Shown: positions 53,276 to 62,735 of the stretch, piece by piece
How positions within the stretch are numbered: position 1 is the stretch's first letter
Layout: every line of letters starts with the position of its first letter
Assembly: GCA_020636775.1 (NCBI GenBank)
Contig: JACJXF010000013.1
Coordinates: 1 to 64,000 of the forward strand
From: Bacteroidales bacterium
GTDB lineage: Bacteria; Bacteroidota; Bacteroidia; Bacteroidales; GCA-2748055
Length of the DNA: 64,000 bases
Direction: 5' to 3'
Translations under genes and position numbers: made by a program
Notes under the pieces: generated by a model
The model's input: only the letters and a program-made list of their open reading frames with translations
Told to the model about the DNA's origin: nothing
The model's database searches: none

Positions 53276-54691
53276 TTAAATCTTCTCAACGTATAATTGC
53301 CCGGTTTCGTATCGGGTCACCACTATTTTAGACCCTTTTTCAATAAACCCGAATTCTGATTTGGCATCATAAATATCACCCAGAACTTCAACTTTTCCCG
53401 AAGGCCTGAGAACCGTGTATGCCACACCTTCTGATCCGATGAGTTTCTGTTGCAGCGGGTCGGCACTGGTAAATCCTTCTTCCTTTTTCTGGGTTTCCTG
53501 AAGTGCAATTCCGGGGAAAGCAGGGGAGGTGATTAATTTTTTTCCAAGGTACAGGGAAGCAATGACAGCCGCAAATACTGAAAGAACCACAATCATAAGG
53601 GCGCGCATTACTGCATTTATGGCCTCAGCAATACTGCCTCCTTCAAATACAAGGTTGTCGACCATAGCCAGCGTTAAACCGGATACCATTAATATGATAC
53701 CCGCTATCCCGGCAACCCCGAAGCCGGGAATGGCAAATATTTCAACTGCCAGAAGTATTACACCCAGAATAAATACCAGTATCTCCCAGTTTTCTGCCAT
53801 TCCTTCAAGATAAAGAGGGGCGAAATACAAGACGGCACCTAAAAGGGCTGCAGCAAGGGGGAAGCCAATGCCGGGCGTCTGAAGTTCAAAATAGATGCCG
53901 CCGATAATTAACATAATCAGCAAACTGTGAACGATAGGGTTTAACAGAAAGTTTATAAACTTATCGAGGGAAGTGGGTTTGAATTCAACGATTTCATAAT
54001 TCTTTATCCCAGCCTTTTTCATGATGTCAGCTGCATTGCTAACAATTCCCTCGCAATAACCTGCATTTACTGCCTCTTCGGCTGTAAATGTCAGCACTTT
54101 TCCGCTGTCGGAAATTCCGGCTACATAAAGCGAAGGATCGACCATGGCTTCTGCAATAAGGGGATTCCTTTTCCATGAGATTATTGTGTCATTCCCCTGA
54201 ATGAGCGTATCCTTTCCATGGGCTTCGGCTGTGGCTCGCATTGTTGCCCGCATATACGACTGGAATTTGTCAGGAACCACTTCACCTGTCTGGTTTACAA
54301 CAGTTGCTGCTCCTATCTTTCCTCCGGCACGCATATAGATGCTGTCGCAGGCAATGGAAATCAGAGCACCGGCAGAAGCAGCATTATCGTCGATAAAAAT
54401 ATAAACCGGAATGGGACTGTTAAGTATCTTTGTCCGTATGCTGTCTGCAATATCAACCAGCCCGCCATAGGTATTCATCTGTATCAGAATGATATCAGCC
54501 TTAAGTTTTGCAGCCTCTGCAAAGCTTTTCTGCGTAATACGCCACATGGGCCTTGCAATCTGGTCGTCTATATTGTATTTATACACCAGATATTTACGGG
54601 TATTCTGATCCTGTATTTCTCCTGCAGATATGAAAAGGAAAAATGCAATAATCAGGAAGCTGTATTTCCTTAGTAATTTTCCTGTATTCAT
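53276..54691 (-). CDS. NfeD-family membrane serine protease (ClpP-like plus NfeD domain)
   Basis: A 471-aa protein. Signal or anchor at about 8-26; a ClpP/S49-like protease domain with probable nucleophile Ser106 in DNAASAGALIS and likely base Lys142 at the expected distance; then four to five membrane helices (about 245-390); then a C-terminal OB-fold NfeD domain (about 415-471, LIGSEGVAYTVLRPSGKV and FIEKGSKIVVTR). This is the long NfeD1b form that cleaves membrane proteins such as stomatin or SPFH partners. No SPFH/flotillin gene is adjacent. The frame extends to a GTG at 54718; the ATG at 54691 is used, 10 bp after mqnA. Confidence 0.92.
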   Translation of the reverse strand: MNTGKLLRKYSFLIIAFFLFISAGEIQDQNTRKYLVYKYNIDDQIARPMWRITQKSFAEAAKLKADIILIQMNTYGGLVDIADSIRTKILNSPIPVYIFIDDNAASAGALISIACDSIYMRAGGKIGAATVVNQTGEVVPDKFQSYMRATMRATAEAHGKDTLIQGNDTIISWKRNPLIAEAMVDPSLYVAGISDSGKVLTFTAEEAVNAGYCEGIVSNAADIMKKAGIKNYEIVEFKPTSLDKFINFLLNPIVHSLLIMLIIGGIYFELQTPGIGFPLAAALLGAVLYFAPLYLEGMAENWEILVFILGVILLAVEIFAIPGFGVAGIAGIILMVSGLTLAMVDNLVFEGGSIAEAINAVMRALMIVVLSVFAAVIASLYLGKKLITSPAFPGIALQETQKKEEGFTSADPLQQKLIGSEGVAYTVLRPSGKVEVLGDIYDAKSEFGFIEKGSKIVVTRYETGQLYVEKI

Positions 54692-54701
54692 CTCAAAGTT
54701 T

Positions 54702-55466
54702 TTAATTGCGGATATCACGAATTAAATGTAAGAATAAATTCATTCCTTCAGACATATCCTGGCTGATTTCATGAATAATGTTGTTGTGGAGGTAGTGATG
54801 CAGGTCTATATTTTTGTACTCGGGAGCATTTGCCAGATCCCTTGCCAGAATATGTTTTTGAGAGATACCATAGGCAAGGGCTGAACTGAATCGTTTTTCA
54901 AATTCCGGACTGAGTTTTTTTATTGATGCCCAGATTGCAAAGACAAAGGGCAACCCTGAAAATTTTTGCCATTCTTCAGCCAGGTCTGTAATTACCAATT
55001 CTTTTTGTTTGTTAAAGGGAAAGGAACGATCACCAATAATAAGACTGGCCTCACTTCCGGATGGTATATGACTTTCATAACCGGCTTTTGCCTGGCGGAA
55101 TTCAGGATTGATATTCCAGAAATCCCTGCATAACAATCGGGTTAGAAGCACTGAAGTTCTCGACTGGTAGTCGAGTTCAATTGACTTTATTTCTTCTAGA
55201 GGACAACTTGAAACAAGGATAACAGAAAGGACTTTTCCCCTGGCCCCGATTCCATAGTCTGAAACCTGAAAAATAGAGCTGGTATGATTTTTAAAAACCA
55301 CGGGCACTAGTCCGATATCAGCCTGACCGCACAGGAGGTTATTGTAACATTGGGCCGGGGTATCCAGACTCAGACTAATTTCTTGTTCTATTGAATGGTT
55401 CTGAAGACCGTAAATAAAAGGTAATGAATTGGTATATTTCACAGCCGACACAGGTATCATGCTCAT
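54702..55466 (-). CDS. mqnA: Chorismate dehydratase MqnA (futalosine pathway)
   Basis: A 254-aa periplasmic-binding-fold enzyme turning chorismate into 3-enolpyruvoyl-benzoate, the first step of futalosine-route menaquinone synthesis. The start SAVKYTNSLPFIYGL, ADIGLVPVV and GSEASLIIGD match the family. I place the start at ATG 55466; an ATG at 55541 would add 25 residues with no family equivalent, but lies nearer to a -7 element at 55568. It is followed by an NfeD gene at 10 bp. With the UbiA enzyme at 27.9 kb it indicates futalosine rather than MenFDHCEB synthesis. Confidence 0.9.
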   Translation of the reverse strand: MSMIPVSAVKYTNSLPFIYGLQNHSIEQEISLSLDTPAQCYNNLLCGQADIGLVPVVFKNHTSSIFQVSDYGIGARGKVLSVILVSSCPLEEIKSIELDYQSRTSVLLTRLLCRDFWNINPEFRQAKAGYESHIPSGSEASLIIGDRSFPFNKQKELVITDLAEEWQKFSGLPFVFAIWASIKKLSPEFEKRFSSALAYGISQKHILARDLANAPEYKNIDLHHYLHNNIIHEISQDMSEGMNLFLHLIRDIRN

Positions 55467-55567
55467 ATCTTCCCTAAATTTGGCTACGAAAATAAGTAAA
55501 AGCTTTTTGATTAAAGGATTTTCATTAATGTTATTTGTCATTCATTAAAGCTAAAAACAGTTTATAC

Positions 55568-55575
55568 CAAAAATA
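55568..55575 (-). promoter_or_regulatory. Putative -7 element for mqnA
   Basis: Minus-strand TATTTTTG, exact TAnnTTTG match. It ends 26 bp before the ATG at 55541 and 101 bp before the preferred ATG at 55466. No -33 TTTG at normal spacing. Confidence 0.35.
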
Positions 55576-55711
55576 TTTTTCTCTTGTATAATTCATCCTT
55601 AAACCGGCTTATTCCGCAAAATTGTTAATCCAAAATTCAAATTAAATTCCCGGCTCTTCGATTTTCTTCCCGGTAACCCCTTCTTAAGGCTCTCAGGACA
55701 AAAAAAACTCT

Positions 55712-55719
55712 TAACTTTG
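55712..55719 (+). promoter_or_regulatory. Putative -7 element for purB
   Basis: TAACTTTG, exact TAnnTTTG match, ending 18 bp before the purB ATG at 55738. No good -33 TTTG is present. Confidence 0.4.
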
Positions 55720-55737
55720 CTTTTTAAATAAAACCGG

Positions 55738-57081
55738 ATGAAATCAGACAATTTAACAGCTATTTCCCCTGTCGACGGAAGGTACAGGTCAAAGACCGAA
55801 GAACTTGCCCCTTATTTCTCTGAATTTGCATTGATACGCTATCGCCTCTGGGTGGAAACGGAATATTTTATCAGCCTTATTGAGTCGGGAGTTACTGGCT
55901 TAAAAAATCCCGGTGAGAAGGTCTGGAAGACCCTTCGCGAAATCCATTCATCATTTTCGCATGAAGATGCTGTGAAAATAAAGGAGATTGAAAAAATTAC
56001 AAATCACGATGTAAAGGCTGTCGAATATTTTCTGAAGGAAAAGTTTGATCTTCTGGGATTATCTGAATACAAGGAATTCATACATTTTGGTCTTACATCG
56101 CAGGATATTAATAATACAGCTGTTCCGGCCTCTTTAAAGGATGCCCTGGAAAAAGTCTATTTCCCTCAGATTGTTTTGCTGATTTCAAAAATAGATGAGA
56201 TGGCAGAAAGCTGGAAAGATATTCCCATGCTGGCCAGAACACATGGTCAGCCCGCATCCCCAACACGGCTGGGAAAGGAATTTAAAGTGTTTTCTGAAAG
56301 ATTGCAGATTCAGCTTCAACAGGCCAGATCAATTCCATTTTCCGCAAAATTCGGAGGAGCTACCGGGAACCTGAATGCGCACAAGGTTGCTTACCCCGCT
56401 TACAACTGGATTAATTTTGCAAACCACTTTGTAAATGAGGTACTGGGTTTAAATCGTTCTCAGACCACTACCCAGATTGAACATTACGATAATATTGCAG
56501 CTCTTTGTGATGCCCTTTCAAGAATTAATACCATACTGACGGATTTTAGCCGGGATATCTGGACCTATATTTCCATGGATTATTTTAAGCAGAAAATCAG
56601 GGAAGGAGAAATAGGTTCATCGGCAATGCCGCATAAGGTTAACCCGATCGATTTTGAGAATGCGGAAGGAAACCTGGGAATGGCAAACGCTGTTTTTCAT
56701 CATCTTTCTGCTAAACTGCCGGTATCCAGATTGCAAAGAGACCTGACCGACAGTACCGTGCTGCGCAATATTGGCGTGCCTTTGGCTCATTCGCTGATCG
56801 CATTTAAATCCCTCGAAAAAGGAATCGGTAAATTAATTATTAATGAAACGAAAATTGCTGCAGACCTGGATATCAACTGGGCTGTAATTGCTGAGGCTAT
56901 CCAGACAATCCTGCGGCGGGAGGCATTTCCGAAACCCTATGAGGCTTTACTGGCACTGACTCGTACCAATAAACCCATTGATAAAAAACTGATCCATGAA
57001 TTTATCGATAGTCTCGATATTAAACCTGCATTGAAACAGGAGTTGAAGAATATTTCTCCAAAAAACTACACGGGTTTGTAA
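55738..57081 (+). CDS. purB: Adenylosuccinate lyase
   Basis: A 447-aa enzyme of purine synthesis, cleaving SAICAR and adenylosuccinate to release fumarate. Marks: AISPVDGRYRSKTEELAPYFSE at the start, TSQDINNTA, ARTHGQPASPT, and the superfamily signature GSSAMPHKVNPIDFENAEGN. It is the shorter E. coli-like form with the C-terminal NYTGL end. Single gene, followed by an ABC exporter at 70 bp. Confidence 0.97.
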   Translation: MKSDNLTAISPVDGRYRSKTEELAPYFSEFALIRYRLWVETEYFISLIESGVTGLKNPGEKVWKTLREIHSSFSHEDAVKIKEIEKITNHDVKAVEYFLKEKFDLLGLSEYKEFIHFGLTSQDINNTAVPASLKDALEKVYFPQIVLLISKIDEMAESWKDIPMLARTHGQPASPTRLGKEFKVFSERLQIQLQQARSIPFSAKFGGATGNLNAHKVAYPAYNWINFANHFVNEVLGLNRSQTTTQIEHYDNIAALCDALSRINTILTDFSRDIWTYISMDYFKQKIREGEIGSSAMPHKVNPIDFENAEGNLGMANAVFHHLSAKLPVSRLQRDLTDSTVLRNIGVPLAHSLIAFKSLEKGIGKLIINETKIAADLDINWAVIAEAIQTILRREAFPKPYEALLALTRTNKPIDKKLIHEFIDSLDIKPALKQELKNISPKNYTGL

Positions 57082-57151
57082 GATAATCCAATGTTTTTCG
57101 TTTAGTTTGTGGAGTAATCCAAACCGTTCGTTTTGAATTAGAAGTGTTATA

Positions 57152-58972
57152 ATGAGAAGTCTCTCAAGAATTTTCCGATACATCGCACCATACAAAGGAT
57201 TAGCTTTTCTGAGCATCCTTTTCGTGTTTTTATCGGCTATCTTTTCCCTTTTTAGTCTTGCCATGGTTGCACCCTTCCTCAAGGTACTTTTTGGAGAAAC
57301 GGACCTTGTTACACAACCTACCCATTTTGCTCTAAATGCCAATGCAATCATTCATAATTTTAATTATATTCTCAGCCAGATAATCATTGGTCGCGGAAAA
57401 GTAAGAGCTCTGGTATTTGTCGGAATAATGGTGCTGGGCACATCCCTTCTTAAAAATTTCTTTCTTTATTATTCAAAATACTTTATGATTCCAATCCGTA
57501 CCGGAATTGTGAAGGATCTTAGAAATAAAATTTTTGCCAAAGTTCTGGACCTGCCCCTGGGATATTTTTCTGAAGAAAGAAAAGGCGACCTAATGTCGAG
57601 AATGGCTCAGGATGTTGCAGAGATTGAAGTATCGGTGGTTCGTTCACTGGAGATGATATTCCGCGATCCGATAATGATCATCTCATACCTCGCAGCCCTG
57701 TTTTATATGAGCCCCAAACTCAGTGGTTTTGTTCTGGTTCTTTTGCCTGTGAGCGGTATCATTATTGGCCGGATCGGAAAAACACTGCGTTCTACTTCCC
57801 TACAGGGACAAAAGAAACTGGGACTTATTATGTCGGTTTTTGAAGAGACACTCGGAGGACTGCGAATTGTGAAGGCTTTTAATGCAGAGGAAAAAATGCA
57901 GTCAAGATTCGAAAACACCAACAACTTTTTTACCCGCCTGCAGGTAAAGATCTTCAGCCGCCAGCAACTTGCCAGCCCTGTGAGTGAGTTTTTGGGGATA
58001 CTGGTTATGGTAATTGTTTTATGGTACGGAGGAGCCATGGTACTCGGTGAAAACAGCAGCCTGAGTTCATCAGTATTGATTACCTACCTGGTGGTATTTT
58101 CCCAGATTATTAATCCTGCCAAATCGGTTACGACCGCCTACTATAATGTTTTAAAGGGATTGGCTTCCAGCGACCGGATCGACCAGGTTCTGAATGCTGA
58201 GGTAACAATCAGGGACAAGGAAAACGCAGTGGCAATTTCTGATTTCCGTGATAAAATTGAATACCGGAATGTGAATTTTCAGTATGAAAAAGACCCCGTA
58301 CTGCATAATATAAATATCACCATAAAAAAAGGTATGGCTATTGCCCTGGTGGGTCGAAGCGGATCAGGAAAATCAACAATTGTCGATCTTATTCCCCGTT
58401 TCATCGATACCACATCCGGGGATGTTCTTATCGACGGAACCAGTGTGAAGGATTTTAAACTTCATGATCTCAGGCAGCTCATGGGAATTGTAAGTCAGCA
58501 GTCAATTCTTTTTAATGACACCTTTTTTAATAATATTGCTTTTGGGATGACCGATGCGAAAGAGGAAGATGTAATTGCTGCAGCGAAAGTTGCCAATGCT
58601 CATGATTTCATAATGGAAACGGCTAACGGTTATTATACCAATGTGGGTGAAGGGGGAAGCAAAATGTCGGGAGGTCAGCGCCAGCGTATCAGCATTGCCC
58701 GGGCCGTTTTGAAAAATCCACCCATTCTCATCCTCGATGAAGCAACCTCTTCACTCGATACCGAGTCTGAGAGATTAGTGCAGGAAGCCATTCTTAACCT
58801 AATGAAAAACCGTACCTCCATAGTTATTGCTCACCGTTTATCAACCGTCAAGCATTCCGACCTCATTATTGTGCTTGATGAAGGTAAAATTGTGGAAGTT
58901 GGCAAGCATGATGAATTGTTAAAAATTAAGGATGGTGCTTACAGGAGCCTTCACAAATTACAGATGTATTAA
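57152..58972 (+). CDS. MsbA-like ABC exporter (membrane and ATPase fused)
   Basis: A 606-aa half-transporter forming a homodimer. Six helices (about 15-325), then an ATPase domain with intact Walker A (GRSGSGKST), signature KMSGGQRQR, catalytic Glu in ILDEATSSLD and switch His in VIAHRLST. All catalytic residues are present, unlike the asymmetric pair at 13.8-17.3 kb. Lipid A-core or other lipid flipping is the likely role, since a glycosyltransferase follows at 14 bp. Substrate is not provable from sequence. Confidence 0.92.
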   Translation: MRSLSRIFRYIAPYKGLAFLSILFVFLSAIFSLFSLAMVAPFLKVLFGETDLVTQPTHFALNANAIIHNFNYILSQIIIGRGKVRALVFVGIMVLGTSLLKNFFLYYSKYFMIPIRTGIVKDLRNKIFAKVLDLPLGYFSEERKGDLMSRMAQDVAEIEVSVVRSLEMIFRDPIMIISYLAALFYMSPKLSGFVLVLLPVSGIIIGRIGKTLRSTSLQGQKKLGLIMSVFEETLGGLRIVKAFNAEEKMQSRFENTNNFFTRLQVKIFSRQQLASPVSEFLGILVMVIVLWYGGAMVLGENSSLSSSVLITYLVVFSQIINPAKSVTTAYYNVLKGLASSDRIDQVLNAEVTIRDKENAVAISDFRDKIEYRNVNFQYEKDPVLHNINITIKKGMAIALVGRSGSGKSTIVDLIPRFIDTTSGDVLIDGTSVKDFKLHDLRQLMGIVSQQSILFNDTFFNNIAFGMTDAKEEDVIAAAKVANAHDFIMETANGYYTNVGEGGSKMSGGQRQRISIARAVLKNPPILILDEATSSLDTESERLVQEAILNLMKNRTSIVIAHRLSTVKHSDLIIVLDEGKIVEVGKHDELLKIKDGAYRSLHKLQMY

Positions 58973-58986
58973 TTTCCGAACAGAAG

Positions 58987-59946
58987 ATGAAGATTAGTGG
59001 ATTCTCAATGGGGAAAAATGCCGTAAAGCTGTATTATCCCATGAAACAGGCAGTAATGTCAATTCTCCCGATAGTAGACGAGTTTGTCGTTGCACTTGGC
59101 GACTCCGATGAAGATGATAAAACACGTGAGCAGATTCTAAGCATAGGCAGTGATAAAATTAAAATTATTGACACGGTCTGGGATATTGAAAAATATCCAC
59201 GCGGCATGGAACACGCCCATCAGACCGACATTGCTAAAAGCTACTGTTCCGGCGACTGGTTGTTCTATCTTCAGTCGGATGAGGTAATTCATGAAAAATA
59301 CCTTCCGGTAATTAAGAAACGTTGTGAAGAACTTCTTGACGATAAAGAGATTGAAGGACTGGTATTCGATTACATTCATTTCTGGGGAGATTATCAGCAT
59401 CACCAGGATGGTCATTGCTGGTACCGCAAGGAAATCAGAATAATACGCAATGATCCTGAAATACATTCCTGGGAATCAGCCCAGTCATTCCGCAAAATTC
59501 CCGGATTTGAAGGACTGAACTACCGCCAGCAGGAAGGAACTTATAAACTCAGGGTCGCAAGCTCAGGAGCGAAAGTATACCATTATGGCTGGGTGAGGCC
59601 ACCTGCGGTCATGCAGAATAAAATTAAGGCCTTCAGTATTAATCACCGGGGCAAAGCCTCCGTCGAAAAACAGGTAAAGGAACATAAGTATGACAGGATT
59701 TTTGATTATGGCAATCTTTCCTGTCTTACACGATTCGATGAATCACACCCTGCTGTCATGAAGGAATGGATAGATCAGTTTAACTGGAAGGACCAGCTGC
59801 GCTATGAAGGTCAGAGGGACACCACCAATCCCATCCCCAATAAGCACGAAAAACTAAAATACCGGATCATCAGCTGGATCGAGAAGCATATACTTGCGGG
59901 TGCCAGACTCGGAGAATTTAAAAACTATATTTTACTGAAAAAGTAG
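58987..59946 (+). CDS. Glycosyltransferase, family 2-like
   Basis: A 319-aa GT-A fold protein. The start KISGFSMGKNAVKLYYP and IVDEFVVALGDSDEDDKT fit nucleotide-sugar binding; WLFYLQSDEVIHEKY contains the DxD-like QSDE (Asp98/Glu99) for metal. HFWGDYQHHQDGHCWYRKEIRIIRND follows. No membrane helix is present, so it acts on the cytoplasmic side, possibly on lipid A/core or a lipid-linked sugar carried by the adjacent MsbA-like exporter. Donor and acceptor are unknown. Confidence 0.85.
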   Translation: MKISGFSMGKNAVKLYYPMKQAVMSILPIVDEFVVALGDSDEDDKTREQILSIGSDKIKIIDTVWDIEKYPRGMEHAHQTDIAKSYCSGDWLFYLQSDEVIHEKYLPVIKKRCEELLDDKEIEGLVFDYIHFWGDYQHHQDGHCWYRKEIRIIRNDPEIHSWESAQSFRKIPGFEGLNYRQQEGTYKLRVASSGAKVYHYGWVRPPAVMQNKIKAFSINHRGKASVEKQVKEHKYDRIFDYGNLSCLTRFDESHPAVMKEWIDQFNWKDQLRYEGQRDTTNPIPNKHEKLKYRIISWIEKHILAGARLGEFKNYILLKK

Positions 59947-60062
59947 CCAGCTTTAATATCCTGTTTGCATTCAAAGCTTTTCATTAATTCTGAAAGAAAA
60001 GGGCTTATAGGATAAATCATAGATTTTTTGTTAATTGCTCATGAAAATTAAAAAGAGAATCC

Positions 60063-60470
60063 ATGAAAAACCTGATTATAGCATTATTATTTATTTCGGC
60101 ACTGGTTCTGGTTAATTGTAAAAAGGAGAACAGTGAGCGATTCAACCTTCTGACAGGATCAATATGGGTTTCGGATTCACTTTTGGCTGATGGGCAGGAT
60201 GCCAGCGGACCCGGAGGATTTCTGGAAAAGTTTAAAGGAGAAGCTCATTTTAACACCGATGGAAAAGGAGTTTTTGGAGTGTATACCGGTACATGGACCC
60301 TTATTAAAGACGATACCGAAATAATAATCAAAGCCGACTCACTCGCATTTCCACTTACCACCGAAATAGTTGAACTAAGCAAAATCTCTCTGAAGATTAC
60401 TACAAGCGTTCCAAATAAAGTAAATCCTTCACAGAACGTTGCGATAAGAATGACTTTCAAGGCAAAGTGA
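60063..60470 (+). CDS. Small lipoprotein, lipocalin-like, unknown function
   Basis: A 135-aa protein with a lipobox (LVNC, Cys at 19). After it, beta-strand pattern with TGSIWVSDS, a FNTDGKGVFGVYTGTW motif and Thr/Ser-rich strands, resembling the small lipocalin-like lipoproteins of Bacteroidota. Its stop overlaps the ATG of the TonB-dependent receptor (TGATG), so the two are co-translated and may work together at the outer membrane. Function unknown. Confidence 0.8.
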   Translation: MKNLIIALLFISALVLVNCKKENSERFNLLTGSIWVSDSLLADGQDASGPGGFLEKFKGEAHFNTDGKGVFGVYTGTWTLIKDDTEIIIKADSLAFPLTTEIVELSKISLKITTSVPNKVNPSQNVAIRMTFKAK

Positions 60471-62719
60471 TGCGTTCCGCATGGATTTGTTTCCTTCTTT
60501 TTCTTTCTTCCGCAGCCTATGCTGCTGATACCACTGGCATTGTCAGAGGTGCAGTAACGGATTTAAATACCGGTCAGCCCCTTGTTGGTGCCAACGTTAT
60601 TTTTAGCCGCACCCAGGGAACCATAAGCAATGCAAAGGGAGAATATCTTTACCGTTTACCTGCAGGAAATATAAACATAAGTTTTACCTACATCGGCTAT
60701 AAGTCCGAGTCCCGTTCAGTTTTTCTAAACCCTTCTGATACGCTGGTGGTCGATGTCGGATTAATGCCTGAAATAAACGAAATCGACCAGATTGTGGTCA
60801 GTGCCAACCGATCGGAACAAAAACTTTCCGAATCAACTGTCTCCCTTAGCGTGATCCGGCCCGATATACTTTCGCGCGGACAGATAACAGATGCGGAAGA
60901 TTTGATCAATAAAACATCCGGGATTGAAGTTCTTGACGGACAGGCATCCATCAGGGGAGGAAGCGGGTTCAGTTACGGAGCGGGCAGCCGGGTGCTTACC
61001 CTGATTAACGGACTGCCAGTAATTGCGGCTGATGCAGGTAATATCAAATGGCAATTTCTTCCCCTTGAAAATATTTCTCAGGTAGAAATCATCAAAGGAG
61101 CGGCTTCTGTGATGTATGGATCCTCAGCCTTGAATGGTATTATAAATTTCAGAACCGCTGATGCCGGCCTCAATCCATCTACAAAATTTTACCTTGAAAC
61201 CGGCTTTTTCGATAACCCAAGAGAAAAAAGATGGATATGGTGGAGCAGTCCGAGGATATTCTCTTCAGCCTCATTTTCCCACCTTCAGAAGGTTGGCAAC
61301 ACAGATGTGGGCATCAGTGCCGGCTTACTATACGATAATGGATACAGGAAGCTTAACGATGAGAAACTGGGCAGGCTGAGTCTTAGTCTGAAGAAGCATA
61401 GTGTAAAATACGAGGGACTTGCATATGGGGTTAATCTTGCTTCCGGTCTTACTGCAAAAAATGATTTCCTTTTATGGGAGGACGCGAACTACGGCGCCCT
61501 GAAGCAGGATGTATCGACTGCCCAGGATTTTAAAGGAAGTTTTCTGGCTATTGACCCCTTTATCAGCCTGTCAAAAACTGATCGTTTCAGCCATGATTTA
61601 CGAATGAGACTTCAGTCTACCGGAAATAAAATCCCTTCAAACCCTTCCAATAATTCCAATGCTCTGAACCTGTATTCTGAATATCAGGGCTGGTATAAAC
61701 TAAGTGAAATTTTTAAAATCAATTTTGGCGTTTCGGAAAATGTGAGCCGGATCATTTCGGAGTTTTACGGCAACCATAATGGACTAAACCTTTCAGGACT
61801 TTTACAGCTCGATGTCTTCCCGTTTCCCCGCTTAAAATTTATCTCAGGAGTTCGCTTCGAATACAACTCCCTCGATGAAATAAATGATAAAATTGTACCG
61901 GTTTTTCGTTCCGGACTGAATTACCGGATTGCCAGCTATACTTTTCTGCGTGCCTCATTCGGACAGGGATACCGCTATCCTTCCATTGCTGAGAAATATG
62001 CTTCCACTAGCCTTGGTTCGGTTACTATTTTTCCAAATCCTTCCATTCTTGCAGAATCGGGATGGAGTTCAGAAATAGGTGTTAAACAGGGAATTAAGAT
62101 GGGAAAGATAAATGGTCAGGCAGATGTGGCACTATTCTATTCCCGGAATTCCGATCTGATTGAATACCTGTTTGGTTTTTACCCTGATCCCATTACCGGA
62201 ATATACAATTATGGATTCAGGGCAGGAAATGTGGAAGACTCAAGAGTTTACGGAAGCGAACTGGAATTTCTGCTTAACCGGAATTTCGGAAACCTCAATG
62301 CAAACCTGTCAGGTGGCTATGTATTTATCAATCCCACCGAAGTAAATCCATATACCAGCCAAAGCACAGGAATATACCTGAAATACCGGAGGAAGCATTC
62401 CGGAAAACTCAGCTTATCAGCCGATTACCGGAAATTTCAGGCAGGAATAGACATGTTCTTTAAGTCGAAATTGCTGAATATTGATGATGTCTTTTTGAGT
62501 CCCACCACCCGTGAAACAATTCTCCCGGGATTTTTCGATTACTGGAACAACCACAATAAAGCTTATTTTCTGGCTGATATGAACCTGGGATATAAAATAA
62601 ACACAAAATTTACCGTTTCACTTTCTGTGAAAAACATTGGCAATGTTGAATATATGGGCCGCCCTGGTGATATCAGACCACAAAGAAGCTTCGGGTTCCG
62701 GATAAGCGGCCAGCTGTAG
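60470..62719 (+). CDS. TonB-dependent outer-membrane receptor
   Basis: A 749-aa receptor. Signal peptide (about 1-19, AAYAAD); a carboxypeptidase-regulatory-like domain (about 22-105, GAVTDLNTGQPLVGANV); a plug domain (about 115-220, VVVSANRSEQKLSEST and SSALNGIINFRT); then a barrel to the end with terminal residue region GFRISGQL. It takes up a ligand with TonB energy. There is no SusD partner, so it is not a SusC-type glycan pair; a cobalamin, metal-chelate or peptide ligand is possible. The frame has a GTG at 60467, but the ATG at 60470 follows the lipoprotein stop. Confidence 0.93.
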   Translation: MRSAWICFLLFLSSAAYAADTTGIVRGAVTDLNTGQPLVGANVIFSRTQGTISNAKGEYLYRLPAGNINISFTYIGYKSESRSVFLNPSDTLVVDVGLMPEINEIDQIVVSANRSEQKLSESTVSLSVIRPDILSRGQITDAEDLINKTSGIEVLDGQASIRGGSGFSYGAGSRVLTLINGLPVIAADAGNIKWQFLPLENISQVEIIKGAASVMYGSSALNGIINFRTADAGLNPSTKFYLETGFFDNPREKRWIWWSSPRIFSSASFSHLQKVGNTDVGISAGLLYDNGYRKLNDEKLGRLSLSLKKHSVKYEGLAYGVNLASGLTAKNDFLLWEDANYGALKQDVSTAQDFKGSFLAIDPFISLSKTDRFSHDLRMRLQSTGNKIPSNPSNNSNALNLYSEYQGWYKLSEIFKINFGVSENVSRIISEFYGNHNGLNLSGLLQLDVFPFPRLKFISGVRFEYNSLDEINDKIVPVFRSGLNYRIASYTFLRASFGQGYRYPSIAEKYASTSLGSVTIFPNPSILAESGWSSEIGVKQGIKMGKINGQADVALFYSRNSDLIEYLFGFYPDPITGIYNYGFRAGNVEDSRVYGSELEFLLNRNFGNLNANLSGGYVFINPTEVNPYTSQSTGIYLKYRRKHSGKLSLSADYRKFQAGIDMFFKSKLLNIDDVFLSPTTRETILPGFFDYWNNHNKAYFLADMNLGYKINTKFTVSLSVKNIGNVEYMGRPGDIRPQRSFGFRISGQL

Positions 62720-62735
62720 CTATTGTGAATTTACT

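Noticed and set aside
60470..62719. SusC of a SusC/SusD glycan-uptake pair
   Set aside because: No SusD gene follows; next is a convergent peptidase. Length (749 aa) is also shorter than typical SusC.
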